Assembly (NCBI GenBank): GCA_016801845.1
Contig: CM028924.1
Span: 3,489,501-3,553,500 of the forward strand
Direction: 5' to 3'
From: Polydactylus sextarius
Taxonomy: Eukaryota > Chordata > Actinopteri > Polynemidae
DNA length: 64,000 nt
Shown: one piece after another, positions 1 to 13,895 of the stretch
How positions within the stretch are numbered: the first letter of the stretch is position 1
Layout of the letters: each line of letters begins with the position of its first letter
Made by a program: the position numbers and the translations under genes
Notes under the pieces: model-generated
What the model saw: the letters and a program-made list of their open reading frames with translations, nothing else
The model's database searches: none
Told to the model about the DNA's origin: nothing

Positions 1-646
1 TGGTTTCTGGCTTGGAAAACCATCTAAAAGCTTTGTCCCAGTTCTAAGGCTACATCTTGACCATTTGTTGACCATTTGCGACTCTATGTCACTCAAGAGT
101 GAACGAAATCTGACCGCTATCCTCCAGAGCATTTCCTATTTACGTTGCTTACATCTTTTATAATTCTTTGCATTGTTTAACCATCACTAGCGCACAATGA
201 ATCTTGGGATTGGTTTTGTAGGATCAATTACTGTAACCTTCATCGCTGAGGTGAAGTCGACTGGCTTCATCAGTTTTATTCAAAGGAGCCTTTGAAATTG
301 GACAAATGAGTCGCAAATGTGATGAATCCTGCCTGCGATGGATGTAGCCCGCAAATTGAGACACAGCTAATGTCTTATGGGTCTGAAGAAATCAAATAAT
401 AAAATGGCAAGATTTGACAAAAGTTTCTATTGCTCTGATATTTTGCATTTAATTTGCAAGCATTTGTTTCTACAGACTGATTGTGGAAAAAACAATGACC
501 CAATTTCCAATTTCAACTCCATTATCTCAAAATAACACAACAGTATATCCAGACAGTGTATCCTGGTTCTCAAAGTTACACCCCAGAAATACGGCGAAGG
601 CTTTGACTTCTCGTTCCTCCTCCTCCTCCTCTCTATGTGTTGTCAG

Positions 647-918
647 GCTGGTACGATTGGCTACATGGCTCCTGAGATACTGAGGCAGGAGTCTTACCGC
701 ACCTCTGTTGACTGGTGGGCTCTTGGTTGCAGCATCTATGAGATGGTGGCTGCCCGTTTGCCTTTCAAAGACTTCAGAGAAAAAGTGCACAACGAGGAGG
801 TGACTCGCCGCACTCTGGAGGACGACTGCAAGTTTGAACACAAGCACTTTGATGCTCCCACCAAAGATATTATCAATCACTTTCTCAAGAGGAGGGTGGA
901 GCTCCGCCTCGGGTGTCG
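647..918 (+). CDS. grk7: grk7 penultimate coding exon (kinase domain C-lobe)
   Basis: This exon encodes the C-lobe of G protein-coupled receptor kinase 7, which phosphorylates light-activated cone opsins in photoreceptor outer segments. It begins in phase 0 after a pyrimidine-rich acceptor (TGTCAG) and stops after two bases of an Arg codon at a strong donor (TCG/GTGAGT). The translation opens AGTIGYMAPEIL, the activation-segment end with the APE motif, followed by SVDWWALGCSIYEM (subdomain IX) and the KDF.EKV..EEVTRRTLED block typical of GRK7 rather than GRK1. It ends at RLGCR. The ATP-binding and catalytic-loop exons are not seen in bases 1-646, so the gene begins outside the window. Paralogue (grk7a or grk7b) cannot be decided from this fragment. 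Recognition rests on remembered family sequence, not on a search. Confidence 0.92.
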
Positions 919-1517
919 GTGAGTAAAAACTTCTCTCAGAGATAAAGTCTCGTCATGTGGTTACAGAGACGGTGTCATGGAGCAAACAGGCCCAGAGATA
1001 CCACAGAAGATAGTAAATTATAAAAGATTAAAAGGAGATGAAAGAGATGAAAAACAAACTGCAGCTGTGTCTCACAAACGTGTTGTTTTCTGACTTATCA
1101 TCTCTGACGTTATTGAAATCAAACAGGCTGTGTAGACACTGCTGCATTTAAAAGGGCAAATGCCAAAAATATCAGGGTCTACTAGTTTGAACAATGAAAT
1201 TCAAGGAGTGGGAATAAAAGAAATGAGCTTCTAGATTATAACACACTGCGATGACATGGGTCGTAGCAGCGTCAAACCTCAGGTACAGTCTGAATTTTGG
1301 TGCTGTGCTTTGATCACTAAAGCACCGACTCAGCTACAGATTATTCAGCATCTCAGTCAAAACCCAGCAGTGTAAAGAGACTTTTAAACAAGTATAAACA
1401 ACTTTCACATCACACTTTTTCTGGAGTTTTTCATACTGACTATTTGGAATTTGCTTCAACTTTCTTTTTTTTTTTTAATATAATTTCCACTACTCTTCTG
1501 TGTTGTTCTTCTAATAG

Positions 1518-1842
1518 TTATGGCGATGACCCACGAAAACACGCATTTTTCAAGAATATCAACTTCCATCGTCTGGAGGCGGGGTTGGTTGAGCCCCCCT
1601 GGGTGCCAAAGTCCAATGTGGTCTACGCCAAGGACACAAACAAATTCACGGAGAGCTCAGAGATCAAGGACGTTGAGTTTGATGCCAAAGATGAGAAATT
1701 TTTCAAAGAGTTCAGCACAGGCGCCGTCTCCATCCAGTGGCAGAAGGAGATGATCGACAGCGGAGTGTTTGATCAGCTCAACAACCCAAACCTGAACAGA
1801 GAAGCCTGCAATGCCCAGTCCAGGTTGTGCGTCATCTTGTAG
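1518..1842 (+). CDS. grk7: grk7 last coding exon (AGC C-tail and prenylation motif)
   Basis: The exon follows a 599-bp GT/AG intron and restores the split Arg codon (CG/T), giving RYGDDPRKHAFFKNINF. It holds the AGC-kinase C-terminal extension (RLEAGLVEPPWVP...VVYAKD) and the GRK7 tail block TGAVSIQWQKEMIDSG. The last four residues are CVIL, a CaaX box ending in Leu, which by the known rule predicts geranylgeranylation; human GRK7 ends the same way (CLLL), whereas GRK1 is farnesylated. Prenylation anchors the kinase to photoreceptor membranes. The stop codon is TAG at 1840-1842. A likely poly(A) signal AATAAA lies at 2064-2069, giving a short 3'UTR of about 240 bases; a poly(T) run sits at about 1975-1993. 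Confidence 0.93.
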
Positions 1843-2090
1843 GTATCACATCAGCATAAAAACATCCAGAGATGGAAGAAGCAACTGTCTTTTTGAATAC
1901 TTTAGAAGATACGCAAATGTAGTAAAGTGCCTGGTTATGATACTTCATTAAGCACCACAGGAACCTTGTTTTTGTTTTTTTTTTTTTTTTTTTACAACAG
2001 CTTCCTGTTTGTGCAGATAAGAAAGAAAGCCAAACATGATGGGGCATGAGTTGTCTCAGGTAAAATAAAAGTACAGTTTTTGTTTTGTTT
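1843..2090 (+). other. grk7 3'UTR (inferred)
   Basis: This is non-coding sequence between the grk7 stop and a canonical AATAAA at 2064-2069. It contains a T-rich run of about 20 bases. The end of the transcript is inferred from the signal only; another AATAAA near 2921 could be an alternative. Confidence 0.5.
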
Positions 2091-2429
2091 TCACTTCTGT
2101 TTGCATGGAAACACGCTGACATTATGCTGCTTTATTCTTTGCCCTCTACTCCCGGTGAGACAGCAGATCCCAGCGCATTCATAGTTTCCATTACATCACT
2201 CAGCCATTTTGGCAGGCCTAAGTGTTTACATGTGTTTGTAAACAAGCTACATAATAGTTGTATATCACTGAATAACCAGCAGGATTATTATCTGTATTTA
2301 ACAGTTATGTACCACATTTTGTTAGAGAGACTGAAGTGTCACATAAAAAACGCCATGAAAGCCTTGAGCTCACAGGAGAGGACGGTGTCACGCCACCTCA
2401 GCGCTGCAGAGTCTCTCAGTAGCACACGT

Positions 2430-2571
2430 TCACCACTAAGTGCCGCCAGACGCCCGTGAAGTGATTCAACCTCCCGTGGTGCTCTTCATCATCTCCGCTG
2501 TCCTGGCCGTGCTGCTCCGGTATTTACAAGCACTGGATGACTCGTTGAGCTTTAACAAGAAGGGGGGATGA
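2430..2571 (+). other. short open stretch with a hydrophobic segment, possible orphan exon
   Basis: From just after a CCAG at about 2450, one frame reads REVIQPPVVLFIISAVLAV and then LLRYLQALDDS before a stop at 2571. The core codons (about 2468-2520) end almost only in G or C, unlike the AT-rich surroundings. It reads like a single membrane-spanning segment. A possible but weak donor (CCG/GTATTT) follows. I do not recognise the protein and see no partner exons, so this may be chance or a decayed fragment. Confidence 0.15.
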
Positions 2572-3803
2572 AGGGAGACAAACTGTCGTATACACATAAG
2601 TTTCCAACAAAAAAAAACACATTAACATAGATTTTTTTGGCAATATCAACCTCCTTTATTACCCCCCTAAATCACCCTGCGTTTACAAGCTATACACAAC
2701 TTAAGTAAAAGATTAATTACTCACAACATAGCAACAAAAGACAACACGGCCTGTTTGTGAAAAGCTGTTTAACCTTCACAGACACTTGATTCATATATCA
2801 ACAACATACAGTATGAATTAGGTAGCCAGAGATCTGTGTCTTATTCTTTTTAAATATTATAGTGTTGTATTTTTTCAAACCCCACTTTTTTTTGCCTTTA
2901 TTTGACTGTGATAAGAGAGAAAATAAAAGATGAGGCTGCAGACAACTTGTTATAAATTACTAATTTTACATATTTTACTTTATTTTCCACCCCCAGGTCT
3001 TAAGTGAAGATGCACTACGTTATGTAATTGAGTCTTTTTAGTCTTATTCTCTACAATAAGAGCTGCATTGTTAGTGCAAATAATATTCATTTTATTTATA
3101 CTTTAATATTTTTGCCTTGTGATGATTTTGTTTTTATTTTCTATTTATGTCTCATGTATTTTAAATGTTTTAAATCTTTTCTCATTAAATGTTTGTGCTC
3201 TGTGGTTTGGAGGTGTAAGTCTTTACACTCCTCAGGGTGATGACACCAAATGCCACAGAGTAACTGTTCATCTCAGAGATCATCTTCCTATCCGACCGTC
3301 AGAGCGCACGCTGTGTCTCCTCAAAAGATTACAGAAACCACAATACATTCATAATTACATCATGTCATCTGAGGATATGATTCAGCGAGCATCATCCGTC
3401 ACTCGGCGTATCACTCCAAAACCTCAGACACGTTTAGATAATGAGGAACACATAAACATGTGTTGTGCTAATTCCTGTGATGGGGGGAAGTGGTGGTGGT
3501 GAAGTTGTGGGGGGGCTGGTGACCTTACGGGGCTGAGAAGTGGTTCTATTCACGCTCGACTGTCTTGAGATTAGAGGGTGGTTCAGATGGAAATCCAAGA
3601 TGCAACATGATCATCGTCGGCTCCAAAAGTCAGAGTGGGGAGTCCTCTACTGCGGATGACGTGATGACAAGACAAACTCGACAGAAGGTCTCCAGGAACA
3701 TGTTTTTACCAGGCGCCTACAAGCCTCTGCCAGGGTTTAGTTCCCTGTGGCCCGACACTGCAACACTGCAATGCTGCAACGCTGCCCTCCAGTACACAAA
3801 CTG

Positions 3804-4012
3804 CAACACACACACACACACACACAGAATACATCAGTGCATATTTGCGCTCATGCATGCAGACACACACACATGCATGCTCATTTTATGCACCTTTACA
3901 CGATTTGTGATGCAAGCAGGGATGTACACGAACCACACACACATCTAAATAAACACATCGCATACGCACTGTGATACACACCCGCTTACACACACACACA
4001 CACACACACACT
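3804..4012. repeat. (CA)n-rich microsatellite region
   Basis: Two uninterrupted CA runs (about 3804-3828 and 3987-4012) flank further CA-rich sequence. They are typical fish dinucleotide repeats and likely polymorphic in length. Confidence 0.9.
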
Positions 4013-7000
4013 CACAATCGTATTACCTCTGTAGAAGCAGGCGTGGAGGTTTAGAGATCAAAGCAGGACAGGGTGTAATTTGGTATCTGTTACATGCCCA
4101 TGCTCTGGATTCACATCAAAGGCATGTGCCACACTTCAGCTCTGCCCTGGCATCCTCAGGATGGTATCACACCACTGATATTGCTGTTTTTTCCCCTCCT
4201 TATTCTGGCTGCGAGTGTGTGTGACTGTTTTCACACACACACAAACACACACATCTCTGTGTGTGTCCATAGAAAAGAAATGAAAACTGCACTGATTTGT
4301 GACCATATATGCACTTGGGTGTGTCTGTGAGAGTGTGTGTAGCGTGAGTATTTAGGATAGGTGAGAAAGTAGTTAAACAGTCGAGACAGAGAGGCCATTG
4401 TCTGCGCCGGGAAAGTGAGAGCCAGCCATGTGGGAGAGAGATTGAAGGAAGAGGGTTGTTGCTCGCTGTCTCATACTCACAGTCAGTGTGAAGTCTTTAG
4501 TTTTTGGGGTTTAAAATCTTATTTCTCAGTGGTTGAGCTCCTTCCCAGAGTCGGTTTTCTTTTCATGCCACTTTATTTCCCAACTTCGTAGATAAATCAA
4601 AATTAAGAAGCGATCAAATCCAAAGATCCTCATTGTTCTGAGCCACCAGACTGACCCCTCTACCACTCTAATGTGTGTTTAGTTTTGGGTTAACGTTCAA
4701 GTTTTTTAAGCTTCATTGCTCGAATTCTTAACATTTCCACAAATAAGTGAATTCCTGCAGGGCGGTCCAACAGAAACAGAGCATGTGTGTGCACGATGTT
4801 CTTCCCCACTGAGGCCCGGAGGGCAGTTTCCAAGGCACCCAGACCTCAGACCTCTTCCACTGCCAGCGGCTGGACAATGTCATGGATAGAGCCCCTGATC
4901 GCACACTTAAACACACACATAGAGCTTTACACCACGTTTGGTCTCTTTACTGTCTCAGGTTCTAAATCTCAGGTTCTGGTGTAAATATTAAGATAAAAAA
5001 TGGCTGCCAGTGAGACCGACTGATGCTACTGTTTCTTCGTATGAGCCTGATGATGTTTGGGGGGAATTTTCTAGAAGAAAAAGTAGTAAGAATTTTATTG
5101 TTTATTTTTATTTATTTTATTGTTCAGCAATAGTTTTTTTCTTCTTCTTAGGAGAATTAGTAAATTGTCCTAAAAAAAAAAAAAAAAAACTAGTTGTTGA
5201 AGAAAGTGTTGAGTGAACCTGAGTGGGTTTTAATATATCACATTCAACTGTCCGTCACAATTTCTGATGTTACAATGTTTGCAATCAATTTAAGATTTAA
5301 ATGTGTTTTTCTTAAATTAGTCGATCTGCTCTACAGTCTTTCCACATACTTCCTGGCGACTGCAGTTAAATCTAAGCTCGTCTTGTTCCAAAACCTCTGA
5401 ATCACTGCAATTTGATCTGATTATTAGCCTGAGATTACACTTGACTAGACTGAGACATTTTAAACTGTTGTCCTGCTTCTTAGCTTTCACAGTTTACCTC
5501 ATTTCCACGATCAGCCCTTTCTGCCATGCCTCTCCAGTCACCTGTCACTGGGAATAAACTTCTCCTCCGCGAGTAGAAAATCCAGAGGAAACGGCTTAAA
5601 GTTCAAAAAGTTGCAGCATCCTGAAACCTGAGTCGACCCCGAGTGTAAAGCTTTCTGATGTCGCTCGCCCTCACCGCTGCAGGGCGACTGAAGATCAGCA
5701 CATCAAACGAAGGCAGAGGGATTCAGTGATACAGAATACTGTATCAGGCAAACACTTTACAACCCCTGTGAAGGAAAAAAGAAAAAAAAAAACACTTGTG
5801 GTGCATGTGTTAATGTACTTTAATTACAGTACAACATGGTGCCTCGGGGGTCACTGATCGAGCAGGTTTTGGGTTTTGGCATCTGTGTTTGTGTGGATAA
5901 CTCTGCCCAACGTCTGCCCATGTGTTTTAGTGAAAAAGAGAAGTACTCAGACGCAGGTATAAAAGCAATCAGGTCCCTAGTGTTGAAGGATGGTGACACA
6001 AAAACAGAAATATAAGCCATGAGGTGGTATTAGTTCCCTAAGAGTTTGATTTAATTAGCTGGTACTTATTGCATTCTTTGTTGGCGGTGTAATATGACTG
6101 ACAGTTGGCGCGGGAGTCAGTCTGGACCCAATCCAAGACCATCTCTGCTGTTAGTGTGTTCCCAGTGTCTGGGACCTGCCTCTTCCAGTCTGTCACTGAG
6201 TCTCAAAACTCAAAGTATCAATTTATATTTTTATGTTTCACTAAATTCACTCCCATCGCTCCCACATCCCTGAACATCTGCGGCGCTTTGATAAACAGCT
6301 GCTAATAGATACATGTCTGTTTTTTGTAATAAAAGACCAGTATGAGATTGTGTGTCAACCGGTTCTTTTTTTTTTTTTGTTAAAAGACAAAGGTCAAGTC
6401 TGTTTAACATTATATGAGACAACTACTCCCCATACTATGACCAAACTATGTGGTATTTCCTCACAGGTACTCCTCACGCTGTGACTCATTTGGTCCCGGG
6501 CAGAAGGAAGAGGTAAACTCACGATTCTTGGCAACAAGTTGGCAAGTTTTGCTTTTCTTTATAGCAAAAAAAAACGATGCACCATGTCCAGTTTTGTATT
6601 CATAATAACAGAAAGGATGTCAGACTCTAGAGTTTGGAGAGTGTCCACTTTGGTGACAGCAGTTTGGCATCGCCACTGTTTTTTAGATGATGTCATGCTC
6701 GAAACTTCATAATTCATAGAAACTGTCACATCAGGTGAGAGAAGAAGCAGCTGCACTGAGAGGAAGAGTTTGGATCCTTTATCTCAGAGAAGTGGAGCAT
6801 TTAGTTATTTTAGCCTGAAAAACATATTTGTACCTTCATTTTTATTAAACATATTTTCCAAGGATTTTTTTTCCCACAACGTTTATTTGAGTTTTCACCC
6901 GAAGAATTACACATTTAACATAAGTCATATATTGAAAACTGTGTTTTTTGTACATTTTGTACATTTTTTGATAACTATATTTTGTGCACAAATAAATCTT

Positions 7001-9559
7001 TTATTTCTGTATCTTTAATATTTACTTTCCACTCCTCTAACAGAACGTGGTTATCTTTGATCGTCCACTCTTTCTGTCTGTTCATCCTACAGGTCTTTCG
7101 ATCGCAATAGAAAAAATAAAGACACAAAATACTGTTTTTATCAAACAAAGTGTGTCGTAAGTGACTAGTTGTAAGAATTGTAGTTGAAATATATCCAGTG
7201 ATGCATGATGTCCACCTGTCTTGTTTAAAATCCAGATGATTATTCATAATTTTCTCCAAACATAAAGTCACAACTTCAAACTCTTTACTCAGTTAATTAA
7301 TGTTACTATTTATTTTGATCTGCAAGAGTCTGTTTCTATAGAGATATTATTTAGCTGCTTGGCATCTTTAATTTCCCATCCATCCATTTCTCTTTCCATT
7401 GACGATCTTGGTTTCAAGAGACTTTTATTGCAGTTACATCTCCTGGCCAGTGGGTTTCAGTATATGTTGGGATGCGTTGAGTCTAATGTTTTGGGTGATA
7501 AGCAATTACATCATCAACACCCACACATGCACAAGAAAGTGGCTCTTGAACAGCTGCACACTGTGAATGAAAATGATAGATGTCTCCCAACATTTCAGCT
7601 ATGCTAAAATACAGTTATTATACAGTGGCCCTGTCTTCTTAATAAGTTATTATAGTTTACATTTTCACATTTACTGTGTTAAGTATCAAGGATACTACCA
7701 GGAGTTGTGGTTGAGGGTCAAAAGTTTTTATCTTGAAACCAGGATTTTTGAAGAAGTGGCAGGTGCATGTAGGAAAATAAAAAACTGCCTTCACATGGAC
7801 AGAAAACAGTAAAACCATCTTACAAACACATGATATATGAATAGATGGATACTGCACTTTCTGGCTCAGATGACGATGATTTGCTGTCTTACACTTCAGT
7901 CGAGCAGTGTAATGAAACACTTGCCAAAACTGGGGCTTAAACATTTTTTATCCTAATAAGCTTAAAACTCTGTGCGTTTCTGAGAATAAAAAAAAAAAAA
8001 AAAAGACTGATAATATGAGTTCCCAGATGGAAAATATAGTTTTAAACACTCCCATTTCTCTCCCTCTATCTCTCCCTCTGTCTCAATCTCTGGATGCCGC
8101 GTCCTCAGATATACTACATCTTGTTTTGACAGACAGGCTAATTTAGGGAGCACTACTTTAGGCTCTTTCTTGTTGCAGGCCATCTCTTGGCATTTCAAAT
8201 CCAACTGAGCTCAAATTGCCAGTCCAGTAACGGCGGCCACAACTTCTGTTGAGAATGCTTTCAGCGGGTAACACGCCTCAAATCTAAAAACTCCACACTG
8301 TAACCTTATCAGCCTTATTTTTATCTTTGGTGAATGACGTTTTATACTCGCGTGTATGATGGATTAATGAAGCGGTCTTTATGTCTTGTGACGATCGTGA
8401 GGATGTGGTGGTCTGCGGGTTCGCTCACGTTCACAAATATGCCAGAATAAATACATGTACACGCTGCCCCCAGATGTTTCTTGACATGGTCTGCTGTGGC
8501 TCCACTACGTTTGTTTATCCCTGCATGCATAGTTCACCCTCCATGCCCCGCATAACAGAGCTCTGCACTTTTCCACTGCAACACTTTTCCACCCCCCACC
8601 CCCATACCCACTGTTCAGAAGTTTTCTTAACCACTCCAGAAACACAAAGGTTAAAGCTGAAATATTTCAATTGCACCACTAAAATGGTAATAATCACTGA
8701 GATAGTCAAGTATAGCCAAAAGATGCCACTGTGCTTGTCACACATCTGCTCTCTGGTATGAAACACTATCAGCAAACCAACACATATTTCCATGACTACA
8801 TTATCAGACATGCCATGGCAGGTGTCCCAAAAGTGGCATACAAATGAGCATTCAGTGATGATGTGACTGAGGAAATCTCTCGTTATATTTGTTCATCTTT
8901 TCCGTGCTGTCAGCTCTCTGGGATTCCTGCTATTCACTGCAGACGAGCAAAGAAAAACAAATACAACTGGATGTGAACCCACGCCAGAGATAGTTTCATT
9001 CATTTTGATAAGAAAATATGGCAGTTTTATATAAAATTAGATATTATTAGCAACAATTTCAGCTTTATCCTCAACATCGTGACCCAGTCTGATGGTTGAA
9101 TATGAGAGAATAGTTTTAACAAATATGTCCAGGATCATTTTTAGTGTTTTCTGGACTGGACCCAGGTGGTCCACCTTCATCACATAAGCTCCAGGTCTGG
9201 TCCACACAGTTTCATTTTTATTTGTTCAACTGTCACCGTCCTATTCTGGCCGAAGCATATCGGATTAAGACGATCGTTTAAACATCGTATCAATAACAAC
9301 GACTCTCTTTGCATTTTCTTTCTTGAAACTCTGCAGTCACTTTCACGTTCCTATAGGTGAGATTTCTGCAAACAGCTGCTGTGGGTCACATGCTTTGTCA
9401 GATTGTTAACACATAATAAGTCCGTGCACTCTTGTAAACATCAAAGACAGACCCTTTTTTTGTCACTGCTCTGTCCCCGCTGTTGCTGCTTTGAACACAT
9501 ATATCTTATTATCACTGCTGGTGTGAAGGGGATGCGTAAACATTATACTTTGTGCAGAG

Positions 9560-10150
9560 AACACACATGCAAATGTTCACAGTCACACAAACACACACAT
9601 ATAAAATACACATATGCACTTATATTCACACACACAAACACACACTCATATATATACAGCCAAGGCCCTGGCATGTCTGAAAAGAAGCCTTTGATGGTGC
9701 GGCCCTCACTCCTCATTTGCCGTTTGAGTTGGCATTGGCAGAGTTCTCCCGAGGTCCCCTGGCCCCCGCACACACACACAAACTAACACACACACACTCT
9801 AACACACACTAACACACACTCACAGCCCTGAAAGCTTCATGGAGCCTGCAGGGAGTCAAACTGCTCTCACCTGTTGTCTCTGGCAGCCTAAGAGGAGACG
9901 ATTAGCGCCCAGCACTGACAATATGCTCTTTGTTCCCCTCTTTCTCTCACTCTCCCTCTCTTGCCATCTCATACTCGCAGTCTGTCGCTTCTGCCACTGC
10001 TCATTTCTCCCTCCGCCCCGGCCTTCTGTCTTCCTCTGTTTCTGCTTTTCAATGTCTCCCCTGTCACTCTTTGTCTATACGTCCATCTAGCTCGCTTACT
10101 ATTTCTGTCTCCCTCCCTCTTCCTCTCTGTTTCTATCCATCTCTAATGCC
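9560..10150. repeat. CA-rich patch followed by a pyrimidine-rich patch
   Basis: CA-rich sequence spans about 9570-9660 and 9770-9825. It is followed by about 200 bases of strongly CT-biased sequence (9920-10140). The strand asymmetry gives Ser/Leu/Pro-rich open frames that are not genes. Confidence 0.75.
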
Positions 10151-11120
10151 CTTGTGGCCATGAGAGCTGTGTGTGGAAAACAGTTGAGCACTTTATCACA
10201 GATCATCGAGGTAATCCCTTGCAAATACACTTCGTGATGGCGCTGCGAACATGTGCTGCCGGGGGTCTCGTCGCTTGTCCAATCATAAACGTCCGAGGCC
10301 AGATTTAACTCATTTTGTTCTGCGGTGTTATCAAGACTTGGAGGTCAAATGTTTTAAACATTAGTATCAACGTACAGTATAAGAAATGTGTGGTTTCCAG
10401 CACATGTTCCACTGTGAATGCATTAGCATGTATTAGTGAGGCCCCGTCATCTTTGACAGGCATCTCTGTGGGTGAGAGGGTGTAACAGAGCGCCACGAGT
10501 GTCCCTCACACCAGGAAGGACACAGAGGCTGCAAACAACCCGGCTGTGACATTTCCTCAGGCCGGGGTCACAGATGAACTGTAACGCCGGGATAATGTGG
10601 CCTTTATGACCAGTGGGAGAAATCTCACACTGAGAACGTAACGGACATCGGTGAAGGACGGAGCGACGTGAAGAAGGGAGATGTTATCGGCTCCACTTTT
10701 AACGTTAGAATAAAATCATTAGAAGTTTGAACAAAATGTGACGGTGACATTTTAAATCAGGTGCTAATTAAATAATCATAAACTGGTACCTCCCATGAGG
10801 AGATGTTATACACAGTATTTGATATACATATATATATATATGTGCGATCACAACTACGTCGCTTTAAAAGAAAAATAAATGGAGGAATAGTTTTCGTCTG
10901 CTTTGCTACTTTAAATAACTTGGCTATATGTATTAGCCAACTTCACTACGTTGGATAATATTACGTTTTCTATATTACAGAAGTTGGCTACATTCGCTAA
11001 CTTGGCTAATTTAAGTGTCATAGCTATAAATTTGCACAAAAATAAAAGAAAAAAATTGTACCTTTGACTTGCTCCTGCAACTTTATGGCAACAAAACACC
11101 TGAAAAGAAAAGAAAGAAAA

Positions 11121-11170
11121 ACTGCGGTACAGATCATAAGCTCCGCCCCCTTTCTGTTAGCAGATACAAC
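11121..11170 (+). repeat. dispersed repeat, copy 1
   Basis: The stretch contains CAGATCATAAGCTCCGCCCC and then CTTTCTGTTAGCAGA. It recurs almost unchanged at 14202-14250, 3 kb away in the same orientation, inside otherwise unlike AT-rich DNA. It is probably the conserved part of a short mobile element. Confidence 0.7.
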
Positions 11171-13895
11171 ATGAACTAAACATGTACGTCAAATACGTTT
11201 TCCACCAAAATATATAGTTTATATAGTATATTAGTATTAGTATTTCATACCGGATAGATATTCACATGTTTAGTTACATAAACATTATACATTAAACACT
11301 AAAATTGGGAGAATTTCATATATAACATATATGGATAACATATAAATATTAATATATTATAATATTCAATTGTATCTCATATAATTCAATCTTATAGACA
11401 TGTAAATGTCTGTAATAATAACAACACATCTCATATGTGCTCATAAGAGAAAAACAAGACTTTCATTAACAACCCATTAATAACTGGACATTTAACATTT
11501 AACAGGAAAGAATAAATCACTTATATTATTAAGTATTTTTGGAAAAGATGCTTGTTTTTTACACCAGATGGCCCAGCAGACCTTCCTGTTACCAGCCTAA
11601 TTTTTAAGAGCACAGACTCATTTGTCAATTCACTCTTATTCCAAATCATACAATGAAGTGGAGAACATGTGAATAAATCCCTGAAGTGAGGGCGTAGCTG
11701 CCTGCTGACAGCACACATGTAAAAATATAAGCACACCTCCTAAACACCACGATAATGTTGGTTAAACACAGTAAGAACCAGGCCTGTAGGTTATAATATG
11801 ATAATGTGTGGCTCGTACTTTGTAGTATTTGCGTGTAAAATTATGTTTCCAGGTCAAATAAATTGGAGTTTTAACAGTAAAAACATCAGTCAATCAAATC
11901 CATTTTCTTACAACCTGGCAGATAAAGTGGCAGATAAAATCAAAGTGTAAAAGGAAACAGTTGAAGTTTCTTTTTTTTTAAGTGCAACATTAAAGTCAAA
12001 GTGTAAAAAGGTTCAGTTGAACTTTAAGACCTGAAACGTGAGTTGAAACGTTGGTGAAATTTCACCTGAAATAGACGTTGGGAAAACAAATTAACGCCAC
12101 TTCACTTACATTAAGTCTAAGAAAGAAACTGAATCATGTATCAATGTATGTGTGTCTATGTTACATTAATGAGGATGGATTTTCAGACAATTAAAAGAAC
12201 ATTTGAGTGAACTATGGAAACATTAAGTCTGTGTTAGGTTTCTGTGTGGTCTGTTAAAACTATAAACCAATTCACATCATGTCAATTCACTTAAACGGCT
12301 CGAAAATCACAAATTTCCCCCATAGCACTTAAATATATATATAAATTGGCATAATTAAAAAAAATGTATCAGATACAGAAATGCACCTTTAGTCAACAGA
12401 AACACTTACTCAACTAGCTGCCCTCGTTTCTGTTGGCCTCTCTCAGAGTGCAGCGCGGTGATTTGGTTTAAGTTGGCACCGTTGAGCAGCTGGAGCACAA
12501 ACACTACCTGTCAGCTGCTGGAGACTCGTATCGTCCTGCTGCTGCTGCGGTGCCGTCTCCTGGAGAAAACAGCAGCAGCCTGAGTGTCTCCTCATGTGCG
12601 TTGACCCTGACGACAAGTTATGAAATAATATGCGAAGGAATCTATAACGTTGTCGTTGTACGCTGCTGTAATGATGACCCCAGAGCCGAGAGAACGAAGA
12701 AACATCTGAGCCAAAGTCTCTCGGTGGCTTTCTTTTTTCTTTTTTTCTTAACCATCCATTGATGTCAGAGCACATTAAGAAATGACAGAGGATTCTCGGC
12801 TGCTTCATCTGGCTGCAGGGAGCGTTGGCAAGTGTTGCAGGAGATACAGACCTGCCACCACTATGACTAATACATGGAAATAAGGTTCAAAATCGGTCAA
12901 GTGTTCCTTTAAATGAAGCATCTGGGAACATCAAAATTCTTGAAAGTGAAGTGACATTAGAGGCCAGAAGACAGGTTTTTTTTTTGTTTTGTTTCTTGAA
13001 GGTGTAGTTTAAAACCACCTGTAGCATTTGGTTTTTTACAGTAAATGATCTAAAGCGAGTTATATAACACTGCTCGATCTTTGAATCGATGAGGACGATT
13101 GTCAAACTACATCATAACGTGTTTCTGCTTCACACTTTGAATATAAAGACACATTATACTGAAAATTAACAAGAAGAATTTAAGGTTAAATGTTTTTTTT
13201 AAATGTTATTTAAAAACTTCCTGCACAACATATCGTTTCCAATCCTATAATGTAAAAGTTGAGTGAAGTGAGTGAACATGAGTCGTCTTGGTCATCGTTG
13301 TGTCTCTGTATCCGGTGTTTGTCAGATGGAAACAGCAGCACAGACTCGGTAGCAGCTCAGACCTGCTCAGTAACAAACACCGCCCCAGTGTGTTGTTAGG
13401 AAAACAGCCATCGCTGTGCTTTAGGGCTTCACTGATGGGCCATGACAGATTGAGTCCCCCCTATGGATCGGGCCTCTCTGCTCTCAGACATGCTGGAGTT
13501 TTATTAGACTTCAGTATGCTTCCCCTGTGCAACCGCTTCGTCCAGCGTGACCTGGACCGCTCAGGAGGCCCGTGATTGGCCGTGGACTGCGACTCTTTGT
13601 GGCCGTAGAGGAGGGGCCAGTTCAGACACGTGCTGTAAATCAACGAGGCGAAACAATGACACCCAAGGAAGTTAAACCTCTCCTGTCGGAGAACATGCTT
13701 CATAACTCACATCTGCTTACAGGGATAGAGCCAGGGATTACGAATCCTATGAAAACAGATCACATCAGGCCACAACACACAAGCCCCTGCACACAGACGA
13801 TACAGATTAAATGTTTTTATTGTTGCAAAGGATTTAACTTATTTCTGTCTTCATTATTTGGATTATACCATATTTACTGACAATTTTTTATTGCA

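Larger units (their letters stand above)
2100..9540. other. intergenic, no supported gene
   Basis: This is AT-rich non-coding DNA downstream of grk7. Contents I can name are (CA)n tracts at about 3804-3828 and 3987-4012, CA/GT-rich patches to 4340, and poly(A) or poly(T) runs near 5172-5190, 6366-6379 and 7988-8004. Short open frames here lack family motifs and several consist of translated CA repeats. Confidence 0.6.

Noticed and set aside
1..646. search for an earlier grk7 exon
   Set aside because: No frame here matches the kinase N-lobe or catalytic loop; this is taken as intron.
9543..9786. frames made of Thr-His or Cys-Val alternation here and at 41248-41500, 44052-44482 and 52651-52884
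   Set aside because: These are translations of CA/GT microsatellites.
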